Shown piece by piece: positions 36,704 through 46,150 of a stretch of DNA of 64,000 bases (its first letter is position 1; each line of letters begins with the position of its first letter). Both the position numbers and the translations under genes were made by a program. Source of the DNA: Roseateles sp. DAIF2 (lineage in GTDB: Bacteria; Pseudomonadota; Gammaproteobacteria; Burkholderiales; Burkholderiaceae_C). The notes under the pieces were generated by a model that saw only the letters and a list, made by a program, of their open reading frames with translations, was not told where the DNA came from and searched no databases. The stretch covers positions 4,774,001-4,838,000 of the forward strand of contig NZ_CP049919.1 in assembly GCF_015624425.1 (NCBI RefSeq), in the 5' to 3' direction.

Positions 36704-37597
36704 TTACCTCTTGGCGTAATCTTCCATCGGCTTGTCGTTCGGGTTGGCCCAGGCCGCCTTGGTGTTCTCGTTGGCGGGCATGCCGACCTTGGTGTTGGCC
36801 GGCGGGATGGGCTGTTCGAACCACTTGTTCCACAGCTTGGCGAGGTCGCCCGACTTCATCTGGGCCTTGATGCTGTCGTCGACGGCCTTCTTGAACGCGG
36901 GGTCGTCCTTGCGGATCATGATCGCGATCGGCTCGACCGACAGCACCTCGCCGACGATCTTGAACTCGGCCGGGTTCTTGGCCTTGGCGATATTGCCGGC
37001 CAGGATCGCGCCGTCCATCACGAAGGCGTCGGCACGGCCCGATTCCATCAGCAGGAAGCTGTCGGCATGGTCCTTGCCGAACACTTCCTTGAAGTCCACG
37101 CCGGTGGCGCGCTCATGCTTGCGCAGGGTCTGCACCGAGGTCGTGCCGGTGGTGGTGGCGATGGTCTTGCCGTTCAGCTGGGCAATATTCGTGATGCCCG
37201 AGTTGGCCTTGACGGCGATGCGCACTTCCTCGACGAAGGTGGTGACGGCGAAGGCCACGTCCTTCTGGCGGGCGGTGTTGTTGGTGGTCGAGCCGCACTC
37301 GATGTCGACGGTGCCGTTCTGCACCAGCGGGATGCGGTTCTGCGAGGTGACCGGCTGGTACTTGATGTCCAGCTTGGCCAGGCCCAGCTGCTTCTGCACA
37401 TCGGCCAGCACCTTCTGGCAGATCTCGACGTGATAGCCGACATACTTGCCGTCGCCCAGGGTGTAAGACAGCGCGCCGGAAGATTCGCGCACGCCCATGG
37501 TGACCGCGCCGCTGTCCTTGATCTTCTTCAGCGTGTCATCGGCATGCGCCACACCGGCAGCGGCCGCGACGGCCAGCACAAGCAATGTCTTCTTCAT
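36704..37597 (-). CDS. gltI: Glutamate/aspartate-binding protein
   Basis: Periplasmic binding protein that delivers glutamate/aspartate to GltJK. It has 297 residues. The signal peptide MKKTLLVLAVAAAAGVAHA is cleaved before D-D-T-L-K-K. The mature part has G-V-R-E-S-S-G-A-L-S-Y and C-G-S-T-T-N-N, typical of GltI. ATG 37597 has GAGGAG 6 nt upstream. Ligand specificity is inferred from the operon and family. Confidence 0.92.
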   Translation of the reverse strand: MKKTLLVLAVAAAAGVAHADDTLKKIKDSGAVTMGVRESSGALSYTLGDGKYVGYHVEICQKVLADVQKQLGLAKLDIKYQPVTSQNRIPLVQNGTVDIECGSTTNNTARQKDVAFAVTTFVEEVRIAVKANSGITNIAQLNGKTIATTTGTTSVQTLRKHERATGVDFKEVFGKDHADSFLLMESGRADAFVMDGAILAGNIAKAKNPAEFKIVGEVLSVEPIAIMIRKDDPAFKKAVDDSIKAQMKSGDLAKLWNKWFEQPIPPANTKVGMPANENTKAAWANPNDKPMEDYAKR

Positions 37598-37664
37598 AGG
37601 GAGCTCCTCGTTCAAGATCGGTTCTCAGAGCGCGAAGCAGACCATGAGCCCACTTCGTGCGATG

Positions 37665-37683
37665 TACGCATTTCTACGCATTT
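37665..37683. repeat. Direct repeat TACGCATTT x2 upstream of gltI
   Basis: TACGCATTT occurs twice at exactly one-helical-turn spacing (10 nt), 68-86 nt upstream of the gltI ATG. On the minus strand it reads AAATGCGTA. Such tandem sites often bind a regulator; no protein can be assigned from sequence. Confidence 0.5.
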
Positions 37684-37860
37684 GCGCCGCCCCAGCGGCG
37701 ACCGTCCATCTTATTTGCAAGATCTGCGCCCAATCCAGCGGGGCGCTACGCAAACAAGCGCCGCACTCTAGCCGCAGGGGCGATTGTCGCCCAATGCCGA
37801 TTCTGGCCGGCCCGATGCCGCAGCGACATGACCACCTCGGGTAAATACCGAGACCGAAGC

Positions 37861-38778
37861 TCAGGCGCGCTGGGTAAGGAACTCCCACAGCGCCAGCGCC
37901 GCCGGCTTGCTGCGCCGCGCGACTTCCGGCCGCTCGCGGTAGATGCGCAGCTCCATGCTCAGCTCGTACTCGCCGGGCTCGGTCGCCTGCACCAGGCGGC
38001 GCGACTTCAGCTCCTTCTTGACCGAGCTGGCCGGCAGGAAGGCCACGCCATGGCCCTCCAGCGCCATCGCCTTCAGGCCCTCGGCCATGTCGGTCTCGTA
38101 GATCGCGTCCAGGTTCAGCGCGGTCGGCGAATCCTTGACGATCAGCTCCACCAGCCGGCCCAGGTAGGCGCCCGAGGCATAGGCGAGGAAGGGGATCTTC
38201 TGGCCCGGATGGCCCGGCAGGCCGAACAGCGGCCGCCCCTGCGGGTCGGCCTTGGCATAGGCGGCCAGGGTCTCGACGCCCAGCGAGGCCATCTCGTAGC
38301 GCTCCGGGTCCAGCTGCAGCGGCTGGCTGGCATGGTGATAGACCAGCAGCAGGTCGCAGTTGCCCTCGCTGAGCTGCAGCATCGCGTCGTGCACGTTCAG
38401 CGCATTGAGCCGGCTCTTGACCGCGCCGAAGCGCTGGCGCAGGTCCATCAGCCAATGCGGGAAGAAGCTGAAGGCCAGCGAATGCGGCACCGCGAACTCG
38501 ATCATGTCCTGCCCGGCCGCCTGGTGGCTGCGCAGCATATTGCGCGTCGCCTGCAGGCTGCCCAGGATCTCGATCGCCTGGTCCAGCAGGGTCTCGCCGG
38601 CGGCGGTCAGCCGCGTCGGATAGGAGCTGCGGTCCACCAGATCCACCCCGGCCCAGGCCTCCAGCGCCTGGATGCGGCGCGAGAACGCCGGTTGGGTCAC
38701 ATGTCTGAGCTGTGCGGAGCGCGAAAAGCTGCGCGTCTCCGCCAGGCTGACGAAGTCTTCAAGCCATTTGGTTTCCAC
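37861..38778 (-). CDS. LysR-family regulator, HypT-like N-terminus
   Basis: A 305-residue regulator. The N-terminus E-T-K-W-L-E-D-F, followed by F-S-R-S-A and V-T-Q-P-A-F-S-R-R-I-Q-A-L-E, recalls HypT/YjiE-type LysR proteins. The start is set at GTG 38778, where family similarity begins. It lies upstream of gltIJKL on the same strand with a 263-nt gap that carries the direct repeat. Control of the glt operon is plausible, but not shown. Confidence 0.87.
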   Translation of the reverse strand: METKWLEDFVSLAETRSFSRSAQLRHVTQPAFSRRIQALEAWAGVDLVDRSSYPTRLTAAGETLLDQAIEILGSLQATRNMLRSHQAAGQDMIEFAVPHSLAFSFFPHWLMDLRQRFGAVKSRLNALNVHDAMLQLSEGNCDLLLVYHHASQPLQLDPERYEMASLGVETLAAYAKADPQGRPLFGLPGHPGQKIPFLAYASGAYLGRLVELIVKDSPTALNLDAIYETDMAEGLKAMALEGHGVAFLPASSVKKELKSRRLVQATEPGEYELSMELRIYRERPEVARRSKPAALALWEFLTQRA

Positions 38779-38800
38779 GCGGGCAGTGTAGCCGCGCCGC

Positions 38801-40654
38801 TCAGACCGCCGGCCGCGGGCTGCCCGCCTCGTCCCCGCCGGCCTGCTGCAGCCGCCACATCTGCGCATAGCGCCCGTCCAGCGCCAGCAGCTGCGCATGG
38901 TGGCCGCGCTCGATGATGCGGCCGGCCTCCATCACCAGGATCTCGTGCGCGTCGACGATGGTGGAGAGCCGGTGCGCGATCACCAGCACCGTCTTGTTGC
39001 GCCCCACCGCCTCCAGCTCGGCCTGGATCGCGCGCTCGTTGCGCGAGTCCAGCGCCGAGGTGGCTTCGTCGAAGATCAAGAGCGGCGGATTCTTCAGCAG
39101 GGTGCGCGCGATCGCGACGCGCTGCTTCTCGCCGCCGCTGAGCTTGAGCCCGCGCTCGCCCACCATGGTCTCGTAGCCGCGCGGCATCGCGGCGATGAAG
39201 TCGTGGATATGCGCCGCGCGCGCCGCCGCCTCGATCTCCTCGGGCGTGGCGCCGGGCCGGCCGTAGGCGATGTTGTAGGCCACCGTGTCGTTGAACAGCA
39301 CCGTGTCCTGCGGCACGATGCCGATCGCGCGCCGCAGCGAGCCCTGGCTCACCGCGCGGATGTCTTGCCCGTCGATCGTGACGTGGCCGGCATCGACGTC
39401 GTAGAAGCGGTACAGCAGCCGCGCCAGGGTGCTCTTGCCCGAACCGCTGGGGCCGACCACCGCCACCTTCTTGCCGGCCGGGATCTCGAAGCTCAGGTCC
39501 TTCAAGATCGGGCGCGCCGCCTCGTAGGCGAAGTCGACATGCTCGAAGCGCACCGCCGCCCCCTCCACCCGCAGCGCCGCGGCGTCGGGCGCATCGGCCA
39601 CCTCGCGCTCGCGCTCCAGCAGGCCGAACATCTTGTCCAGGTCGGTCAGGCTCTGCTTGATCTCGCGGTAGATCACGCCCAGGAAGTTCAGCGGGATGTA
39701 GAGCTGGATCATGAAGGCGTTCACCATCACCAGGTCGCCCAGGGTCATCGTGCCCGCCACCACGCCCTGGGTCGCGCGCCACAGCATCGCCACCAGGGCC
39801 AGCGCGATGATCAGCTGCTGGCCGCTGTTCAGGAAGGCCAGGGTGCTCTGCGCCTTCAGCTGGGTGCGGCGCAGCTGCTCCAGACTCTCGTCGTAGCGGC
39901 CCGCCTCGAAGTCCTCGTTGTTGAAGTACTTGACCGTCTCGTAGTTCAAGAGCGAGTCGATCGCCTTGCTGTGCGCCACCGAGTCGAGCTCGTTGAGCCG
40001 GCGCCGGAACTTGGTGCGCCATTCGGTCACGATCACGGTAAAGCCGATGTAGAACACCAGCGCGCCGAGCGTGATCCAGGCGAACCAGGCGTCGAACTTG
40101 TAGGCCAGCAGTCCCAGCACCAGCACCACCTCGATCAGGGTCGGCACGATGCTGTAGAGCGAATAGGAGATCAGCGAATGAACCGCGCGGGTGCCGCGCT
40201 CGATGTCGCGCGTCATGCCACCGGTCTGGCGCTCCAGGTGAAAGCGCAGGCTTAAGGCGTGCAGATGGCGGAACACCTGCAGCGAGATCGAGCGTGCCGT
40301 GCCCTCGGTGGCCTTCGCGAAGATCAGCTCGCGCGCCTCGGTGAACAGCGAGGTCGACAGGCGCAGCGCCCCATAGGCCAGCAGCAGGCTCAGCGGCACC
40401 ACCAGCAGTGCCTGCGGGTCGCCGGGCTTCAGGCTCAGGCTGTCCACCAGCGACTTCAGCAGCACCGGCACGCCAACATTGCTGAGCTTGGCCGCCAGCA
40501 TGAAGCCCAGCGCCAGCCCGACCCTCCAGCGGTAACGCCACAGATAGGGCAGCAGCTTGGCGATCGTGGCCCAGTCGGAGCGCGCCGCGGCTGGCGCGCC
40601 CTCGGCGGTGGCGGGAGGCAGCAGGGGGCTGGCGCGGCGGCTGGCTTGTCGCAT
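38801..40654 (-). CDS. ATM1/HMT1-type ABC exporter
   Basis: A 617-residue half-transporter: membrane domain with about six helices (40-330), then an ATPase with [31 protein letters not shown] and the H-loop A-H-R-L-S-T. The segment [10 protein letters not shown] is typical of the ATM1 group, which exports glutathione-linked sulfur or metal compounds. It would work as a homodimer. It lies 22 nt upstream of the LysR start. Confidence 0.9.
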   Translation of the reverse strand: MRQASRRASPLLPPATAEGAPAAARSDWATIAKLLPYLWRYRWRVGLALGFMLAAKLSNVGVPVLLKSLVDSLSLKPGDPQALLVVPLSLLLAYGALRLSTSLFTEARELIFAKATEGTARSISLQVFRHLHALSLRFHLERQTGGMTRDIERGTRAVHSLISYSLYSIVPTLIEVVLVLGLLAYKFDAWFAWITLGALVFYIGFTVIVTEWRTKFRRRLNELDSVAHSKAIDSLLNYETVKYFNNEDFEAGRYDESLEQLRRTQLKAQSTLAFLNSGQQLIIALALVAMLWRATQGVVAGTMTLGDLVMVNAFMIQLYIPLNFLGVIYREIKQSLTDLDKMFGLLEREREVADAPDAAALRVEGAAVRFEHVDFAYEAARPILKDLSFEIPAGKKVAVVGPSGSGKSTLARLLYRFYDVDAGHVTIDGQDIRAVSQGSLRRAIGIVPQDTVLFNDTVAYNIAYGRPGATPEEIEAAARAAHIHDFIAAMPRGYETMVGERGLKLSGGEKQRVAIARTLLKNPPLLIFDEATSALDSRNERAIQAELEAVGRNKTVLVIAHRLSTIVDAHEILVMEAGRIIERGHHAQLLALDGRYAQMWRLQQAGGDEAGSPRPAV

Positions 40655-40742
40655 GTGTTTTTGCTTGGGAGGACGGCGGCAATCAGGGAAAATGCCGGGC
40701 AGAACAAGAGTAAAAAGCCATTCTCACCGGGATCCCCCTTTC

Positions 40743-41147
40743 ATGTCCGAACAAGTCCAACAAGCCCCCGCCTCCCCGCGCGAACTGGTGCTGCGCGTGA
40801 TGCCGATGCCGGCCGACGCCAATGCCAACGGCGATATCTTCGGCGGCTGGATCATGGCCCAGGTCGACTTGGCCGGCTCGGTGCTGCCGGCGCGCATCTC
40901 GCGCGGCCGCGTCGCCACCGTGGCCGTCAACGAATTCATCTTCAAGCAGCCGGTCTCGGTCGGCGACCTGCTGAGCTTCTACGCCCAGGTCACCCGCGTC
41001 GGCCGCACCTCGGTCACCGTGCATGTCGAGGTGGTCGCCGAGCGCGACCCCGCCAATCCCCATGTGGTCAAGGTCACCGAGGCCAACCTGACCTATGTGG
41101 CGATCGACCGCGAGGGCAAGCCCCGCGCCTTCGCCAACCCGGCCTGA
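40743..41147 (+). CDS. Acyl-CoA thioesterase, hotdog fold (YciA-like)
   Basis: A 134-residue single hotdog domain. The motif N-A-N-G-D-I-F-G-G-W-I-M contains the catalytic aspartate of YciA/BFIT-type thioesterases, which hydrolyse acyl-CoA esters. ATG 40743 is the family start; upstream frame is shadow. The ribosome-binding site is weak. The next gene starts 14 nt downstream. Confidence 0.9.
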   Translation: MSEQVQQAPASPRELVLRVMPMPADANANGDIFGGWIMAQVDLAGSVLPARISRGRVATVAVNEFIFKQPVSVGDLLSFYAQVTRVGRTSVTVHVEVVAERDPANPHVVKVTEANLTYVAIDREGKPRAFANPA

Positions 41148-41161
41148 AACAGCGCGGCGCG

Positions 41162-42319
41162 ATGCGGCGCAGCGTCCTGATCCTCGGCGGCGGCGCCATC
41201 GGCAGCGCCGTCGCGGCCCATCTGGCCGCGCTCGCGCCCGCGCGCTTCGAGATCACGGTGCTGGAGCGCGACCCGGGCTATGCCCTCGCCTCCTCGGCCC
41301 GCTCGGCCGCCTCGATCCGCCAGCAGTTCTCGACCCCGCTGAACATCGCGCTGTCCCAGTACGGGCTGCAGGTGCTGCGCGAGCTGGGCCCTCAGGCGGC
41401 CCTGGTCGAGCAAGGCTATCTCTACCTGGCCGGCAGCGCGGCCGGCGCCGAGCAGCTGGCCCGCCAGCGGGCACTGCAGGCCGGACTGGGCGCCGACATC
41501 GAGCTGCTGGAGCCCGCCGCGCTGGCCGCGCGCTGGCCCTGGCTGCACACGCAAGACCTGACCCTGGGCGCCTGGGGCCGCAGCGGCGAGGGCTGGTTCG
41601 ACGGCTGGGGCCTGCTGCAGCATTTCCGCCGCCGGGCCCTGGCCGCGGGCGTGCGCTATCTGCCGGCCGAGGCCGCCGCGCTGGAGCGCGAGGCTAGCGG
41701 CGCGCTAGCGGGCGTGCGTGGCCGCGACGGCGCCCTGCTGCAGGCCGATCTCTATGTGCTGGCCTGCGGCGCCTGGTCCGGCGCGCTGGCCGCCACCGCG
41801 GGCCTGGCCGTGCCGGTGCAGGCCAAGCGGCGCAGCGTCTACGCCTTCCACACGCCGGAGCGCGCCGCCGGCTGCCCGCTGGTGATCGACCCGTCCGGCC
41901 TCTGGTTCCGCCCCGAGGGCGCCCATGGCCAGTTCATCTGTGGCGGCCCGCCGCTGGACGCGGCCGATCCCGCCGACCTGCCGCTGGACCCGGAGCCCGA
42001 GCTCTTCGAGCAGCGCCTGTGGCCGGCACTGGCCGCGCGCGTGCCCGGCTTCGAGAGCCTGCGCCAGCAGCGCGCCTGGGCCGGCTATTACGAGATGAAC
42101 GGCTTCGACCACAACGGCCTGGTCGGCCCGCTGGCGGCCTGTCCGAACCTGCTGCTGGCCTGCGGCTTCTCGGGCCATGGGCTGCAGCATGCACCGGGCA
42201 TCGGCCGCGGCCTGGCCGAGTGGATCGCCTGCGGCGCCTACCAGAGTCTGGACCTGGCGCCGCTGACACCCGACCGCATCGCGGCCGGGCGCCCCTATCT
42301 CGAGCTCAATGTGATCTGA
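41162..42319 (+). CDS. FAD-dependent amine/amino-acid oxidoreductase (DAO family)
   Basis: A 385-residue flavoprotein. It begins with the dinucleotide motif V-L-I-L-G-G-G-A-I-G-S-A-V, has V-L-E-R-D for FAD ribose binding, and near the C-terminus C-G-F-S-G-H-G-L-Q-H-A-P-G-I-G-R, typical of sarcosine/glycine oxidase-like enzymes. It resembles FOXRED1-type proteins. ATG 41162 is the first codon of the match. The substrate is unknown. Likely co-transcribed with the thioesterase gene. Confidence 0.87.
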   Translation: MRRSVLILGGGAIGSAVAAHLAALAPARFEITVLERDPGYALASSARSAASIRQQFSTPLNIALSQYGLQVLRELGPQAALVEQGYLYLAGSAAGAEQLARQRALQAGLGADIELLEPAALAARWPWLHTQDLTLGAWGRSGEGWFDGWGLLQHFRRRALAAGVRYLPAEAAALEREASGALAGVRGRDGALLQADLYVLACGAWSGALAATAGLAVPVQAKRRSVYAFHTPERAAGCPLVIDPSGLWFRPEGAHGQFICGGPPLDAADPADLPLDPEPELFEQRLWPALAARVPGFESLRQQRAWAGYYEMNGFDHNGLVGPLAACPNLLLACGFSGHGLQHAPGIGRGLAEWIACGAYQSLDLAPLTPDRIAAGRPYLELNVI

Positions 42320-42404
42320 GCGCCCGCCGGCCCCGGCTGCTGGGGCTTGCCAGCCGCGCCACCGCGTAGTCTGATCGATCACCGATCCTCCCCGGGAGAC
42401 CCGT

Positions 42405-42806
42405 ATGGACACTCCAGCATTCGGCCGCCCGCAGCATTTCGTCGTCAGCCATCATGACGAGGCGGCCTTCAAGGGTGGCGGCCTGCGCAGCTATTCGACC
42501 TACCGCGATCTCGGCACCGCGGAGGCGACAAGCGGCCTGGTGCGGGCGCATGTGATCCGCATGGTCGCGCCGTTCCGGCCGGAACTGAGCCTGCGCCACC
42601 ATCACGAGGTCCAGTTCCAGATGGTCTACTGCCTGAAGGGCTGGTTCGAGACCGAGTTCGAGGGCCAGGGCCGGCATCGCCTGCTGGCTGGCTCCTGCTG
42701 GGTGCAGCCGCCCAGCATCCGCCACACCGTGGTCGGCTGGTCGGACGACTGCGAGCTGCTGGAGATCCTGATGCCGGCGGAGCACCCGACCGTCAACGAT
42801 CCCTGA
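42405..42806 (+). CDS. Cupin-domain protein
   Basis: A 133-residue single-domain cupin: R-H-H-H-E-V-Q-F-Q is motif 1 with metal ligands, and S-I-R-H-T-V-V is motif 2. There is no fused regulatory domain. Function is unknown; such small cupins bind metals or act as isomerases or dioxygenases. GGGAG is 7 nt before ATG 42405. Confidence 0.82.
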   Translation: MDTPAFGRPQHFVVSHHDEAAFKGGGLRSYSTYRDLGTAEATSGLVRAHVIRMVAPFRPELSLRHHHEVQFQMVYCLKGWFETEFEGQGRHRLLAGSCWVQPPSIRHTVVGWSDDCELLEILMPAEHPTVNDP

Positions 42807-42816
42807 GACAGCCGAT

Positions 42817-43807
42817 CTAGGGCGCGATCTCGAGGATCGCATTGCCGATCAGCGCGCCCTGCTCGACGGCCTCATGCGCGGCCGCGATGCCGGCCAGCGG
42901 CCAGCGCCCGCCGATCGTGTGCTGCAACCGGCCCTGCACCAGCAGCCGGCCCAGCCCCGCCACGGCGGCCTCGCGCGCCGCCGGGCTCAGCTCGTAGACG
43001 AGGAAGAGCTGCAGGCCGATCGAGCCGAACAGCAGCTGGCGGTAGGGAATCGGGATCTCGGCATAGCTGTTCGAGCCGTAGCTGACCAGCTGCCCATGCG
43101 GGCGCAGCACGCCCTCCGACAGCAGGTGCACCGTGGAGGCAAAGTCCGTGTCGATGATGGCGTCGACGCCGCGCCCCGCCGTCAGCTCCAGCAGGCGCGC
43201 GCCGACCGCCTCGCGCTTGTAGTCGATCGTGGCGGCGACGCCGGCCCGCTCGGCATGCACGGCCTTGGCCGCGGAGCCCACCGTGCCGATCACCCGCGCG
43301 CCGGCCTGCGCGGCCAGCTTGGCGGCGTAATGGCCGACCGAGGACGAGGCGCCGATCACCAGCACCGTCTGGCCCGCCAACTCGCCCAGGCGCTCGACGG
43401 CGTGAAAGGCGGTCATCGCCGGGATGCCCAGGCAGGCCCCCGCCGCATCGTCCACCGTATCGGGCAGCGGCACGGCCTGCGCCTCGGGCAGGGCCACATA
43501 CTCGGCCGCCGTGCCCAGGGTGCGCCGCCACTGCGCGTTCCAGAGCCAGACCCGCTCGCCGATTCGCCGCGCCGAGACGCCGGCGCCGGCGCCGGCGCCG
43601 ACCGAGTCGATCAGCCCCGCGCCATCGCTGTGCGGCACGACCAGGGGCCCGTCCAGCGGCCGGGCTTGCCGGGTCTTGACGTCCGAAGGGTTGACGCCGG
43701 AGCTGCGCAGCCGCACCCGTACCTCGCCCGGCCCCGGCTCGGGTCGTGGCAGTTCGCCAAGCTCCAGCACCTGCCGCGCCGTTGCGCGAACACCAGGCTG
43801 CCTGCAT
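42817..43807 (-). pseudogene. Zinc-type alcohol dehydrogenase / quinone reductase, frameshifted N-terminus
   Basis: NAD(P)H-dependent MDR-family gene. The long frame 42817-43770 gives 317 residues from GTG, with G-V-N-P-S-D-V-K-T-R, S-D-G-A-G and the nucleotide loop I-G-A-S-S-S-V-G-H. The missing N-terminus M-Q-A-A-W-C-S-R-N-G-A-A is found immediately upstream in another frame, starting at ATG 43807 with AAGG 5 nt before it. The shift falls at about 43771 (GCGGCAG-GTG). Either a small indel broke the gene, the sequence has an error, or translation begins at the GTG and the first strand is lost. The rest of the frame is intact. Confidence 0.72.
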
Positions 43808-43866
43808 GTCGACCTTGCCGCATCAGCTGTCAGGAGCTTGATCCTGAACCGCTGTGCGTCAGGCCG

Positions 43867-44484
43867 TCAACAGGCCGAGCGCTTGCGCAGGGCCTCGTAG
43901 ATCAGCAGCGAGGCATGGGCATCGTTGGCCGCGTACTGCAGCTGCTGCGGCGTCAGGCGCGGGTTGGCCCAGTTGGAGGTGGTGGCCTTCTTGGACTTGC
44001 TCATGCGCTGGCCCAGCACGATCGCCACCGCCGCCTTCAGGCCGACGGCCTGCTTGAAGCCCAGGCGCCGCACGCTGTACGAGAGGTCGATGGACGCGCC
44101 CAGGCGCAGGCCGAAGCGGCGCTGCAGCTGCGGCCGGTCCGAGGCCAGGCCGAAGCCGACCTTGACGATCTCGTCCGACTCGATCACCGCGCGCAGGAAG
44201 TCCTCCGCGCCGGGCAGGCTCGTCTGCACGATGAAGGCCTGCTCCCGGGTCGCGAACTGCACCACGTCGGGCCCGGTCTGCGGCGCGCCGGCGACGAAGA
44301 CCGGCTTGCTCTCGGTATCGAAGCCCACATGGCCGGCGGCGCGCAGCGCGTGCTCGGCGGCCGCGAACTGCGCGGGCTCGCGCAGCAGCTGGATCTGGCC
44401 CGGCGCCAGCGCCGGATAGGGTGGCAGGGCCGCGATCTGTTCGGGCGTGGGCCGTTGTTCGAACGGCAGGGGTCGGTCCATCAT
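43867..44484 (-). CDS. 3'-5' exonuclease, RNase D-like
   Basis: A 205-residue DEDDy exonuclease domain: D-x-E in G-F-D-T-E-S-K-P, a D in the A-S-D-R-P-Q-L region, and Y-A-A-N-D-A-H near the C-terminus. There is no HRDC domain, so it is a stand-alone nuclease rather than full RNase D. Two ATG codons lie in tandem at 44484 and 44481. The gene precedes the frameshifted dehydrogenase on the same strand. Confidence 0.87.
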   Translation of the reverse strand: MMDRPLPFEQRPTPEQIAALPPYPALAPGQIQLLREPAQFAAAEHALRAAGHVGFDTESKPVFVAGAPQTGPDVVQFATREQAFIVQTSLPGAEDFLRAVIESDEIVKVGFGLASDRPQLQRRFGLRLGASIDLSYSVRRLGFKQAVGLKAAVAIVLGQRMSKSKKATTSNWANPRLTPQQLQYAANDAHASLLIYEALRKRSAC

Positions 44485-44627
44485 CGTCGCGAGTCTGTCG
44501 GCGGGTTTTACATCCGGCCCGGTGGCGCCTCGGGCGGCCCACACCAAGGCCTTGTTTCCACGACGTTTTTTCCCGTGGGCACACATTATGCGGCGCGGCG
44601 CCGTACCGCCTTCAGGGAGAAGCAAGC

Positions 44628-45434
44628 ATGAAGTACGCAGTCGCTCGCTTGTTGTTCGGCGCCGGCCTGGCCTTGAGCCTGCTGAACGCCCAGGCCGCCC
44701 CGGTGCCCTCCGGGCTCAGCATCACCGCCTCGGTGGCGCTGGACACGGCCAACTCCTTGGACCCGGTCGGCGGTGCCAGCCAGTCCGGTTCCTTCTTCCA
44801 CAGCAATGGCAGCCCCGGCAGCGCCGGCTTCAGCAATCTGCCCGGCAGCATGTCGCCCAGCAGCCTCAGCGGCGCCCTGCTGCAGACCGGCGACAGCCTC
44901 GGCCTGAGCTTCTCGATGTCCGGCAGCACCAATGACGGCGCCGATGTGCAGACCGATGGCCTGTTCGCCGACTATCTGCTGAGCCTGGTCAACAGCTCGG
45001 CCACCGACACCTTCACCCTGCTGTTCCGGGTCTCCGCGCGCAATGCGGTGCAGGCCAGCGGCGCGGACGCCTTCGCCTTCTCGGACCTGAGCGTCAAGGA
45101 TGCGGGGCTGAACGAGCTGTTCTTCAGCGACTACCGCGCCGACACGCTCAACCCCGGCTCCAACTTCGAGCTGCAGAGCCTCGACGACAGCTTCACCATC
45201 GTGCTGGCGCCCGGCCAGAGCACCACGCTCAGCGCGCTGCAGCGCCAGCGCGGCGGCGCCTTCGGCGACGGCGCCGGCAGCTATGGCGCGACATTGGCCA
45301 GTTCGATCCTGCTGGAGGAGGTGCGCAGCAGCGGCGGCCCCAACGAGCTGCCACTGCCCGGCAGCCTGCCGCTGGCGCTGCTGGGCCTGCTGAGCGGAGC
45401 CTGGGCGCTGCGCCGCCACCACCCGCTTCCCTGA
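44628..45434 (+). CDS. PEP-CTERM-like secreted protein
   Basis: A 268-residue exported protein: signal peptide ending N-A-Q-A-A, Ser/Gly-rich body, and a C-terminal tripartite tail of L-P-L-P-G-S, a hydrophobic helix (L-P-L-A-L-L-G-L-L-S-G-A-W-A-L) and R-R-H-H. This is a PEP-CTERM/VPxxP-like sorting tail recognised by exosortases, although the P-E-P core is replaced by P-L-P-G. No exosortase is in the window. GGGAG is 8 nt before ATG 44628. Confidence 0.8.
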   Translation: MKYAVARLLFGAGLALSLLNAQAAPVPSGLSITASVALDTANSLDPVGGASQSGSFFHSNGSPGSAGFSNLPGSMSPSSLSGALLQTGDSLGLSFSMSGSTNDGADVQTDGLFADYLLSLVNSSATDTFTLLFRVSARNAVQASGADAFAFSDLSVKDAGLNELFFSDYRADTLNPGSNFELQSLDDSFTIVLAPGQSTTLSALQRQRGGAFGDGAGSYGATLASSILLEEVRSSGGPNELPLPGSLPLALLGLLSGAWALRRHHPLP

Positions 45435-45462
45435 CATCCTCGTCGGCAACGCAAGAAAGGTA

Positions 45463-46101
45463 GTGCGCGTCATGATGAACCAGCCCCTCCCCTCGTCCCT
45501 GGTCCGCCCCCTGCAGAGCCTGGCGCTCGGCCTGGGCCTGATGATCGCGGCCGCGCCGGCCCAGGCCTGCTCCGCCGAGCCGCTGCTGGGCTCGATCTGC
45601 CTGGTGCCCTACAACTTCTGCCCGCGCGGCTTTGCCGATGCGTCCGGGCAGATCCTGTCGATCGCCCAGAACACGGCGCTGTTCTCGCTGCTGGGCACCA
45701 CCTACGGCGGCGACGGCCGGGTCACCTTCGCGCTGCCCGACCTGCGCGGACGCGTGCCACTCGGCAGCGGCACCGGGCCGGGACTGGGCCCGATCGACCT
45801 CGGCCAGGTCGGCGGCCAGGAGACGGCCCAGCTGACGGTGGCGCAGATGCCCGCGCACAGCCACGGCGCCCAGCTGCGCGGCAGCAGCGCCGCCGGCAAC
45901 ACCGACAGCCCGGCCGGCGCGGTCTCGGCCAAGCTGGCGCGCTCCAATGTCTACAGCAGCGCGGGGCCCGACACCAATATGAGCGCCAGCGCGATCACGG
46001 TCGGCAGCGCCGGCAACGGCCAGCCCTTCTCGATCCGCGACCCCTATCTGGGCCTGCGCTACTGCATCGCGATCGAGGGCATCTTCCCCTCGCGCAACTA
46101 A
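45463..46101 (+). CDS. Secreted tail-collar-domain protein (MdpB-like)
   Basis: A 212-residue protein with a signal peptide (cleavage near A-Q-A-C) and a phage tail-collar domain: S-I-A-Q-N-T-A-L-F-S-L-L-G-T-T-Y-G-G-D-G and L-P-D-L-R-G-R-V-P-L, then A-H-S-H-G. Known relatives are the microcystin-dependent protein family. The start could be GTG 45463 or ATG 45472/45475; AAAGG lies just upstream. There are no other phage genes. It follows the PEP-CTERM-like gene by 28 nt and is probably co-expressed. Confidence 0.82.
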   Translation: MRVMMNQPLPSSLVRPLQSLALGLGLMIAAAPAQACSAEPLLGSICLVPYNFCPRGFADASGQILSIAQNTALFSLLGTTYGGDGRVTFALPDLRGRVPLGSGTGPGLGPIDLGQVGGQETAQLTVAQMPAHSHGAQLRGSSAAGNTDSPAGAVSAKLARSNVYSSAGPDTNMSASAITVGSAGNGQPFSIRDPYLGLRYCIAIEGIFPSRN

Positions 46102-46104
46102 GCC

Positions 46105-46121
46105 CGGCACCGGGGGTGCCG
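46105..46121. terminator. Hairpin between convergent genes
   Basis: CGGCACC-GGG-GGTGCCG, a perfect 7-bp stem, follows the tail-collar stop and precedes the enoyl-CoA hydratase stop on the other strand. No T run. Confidence 0.4.
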
Positions 46122-46150
46122 CGATGCACGGCGCCCCGATCGGCTCCTTC

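Noticed and set aside
45463..46101. Tail-collar gene as evidence for a prophage
   Set aside because: No integrase, capsid, terminase or other tail genes are present, and the protein has a signal peptide.
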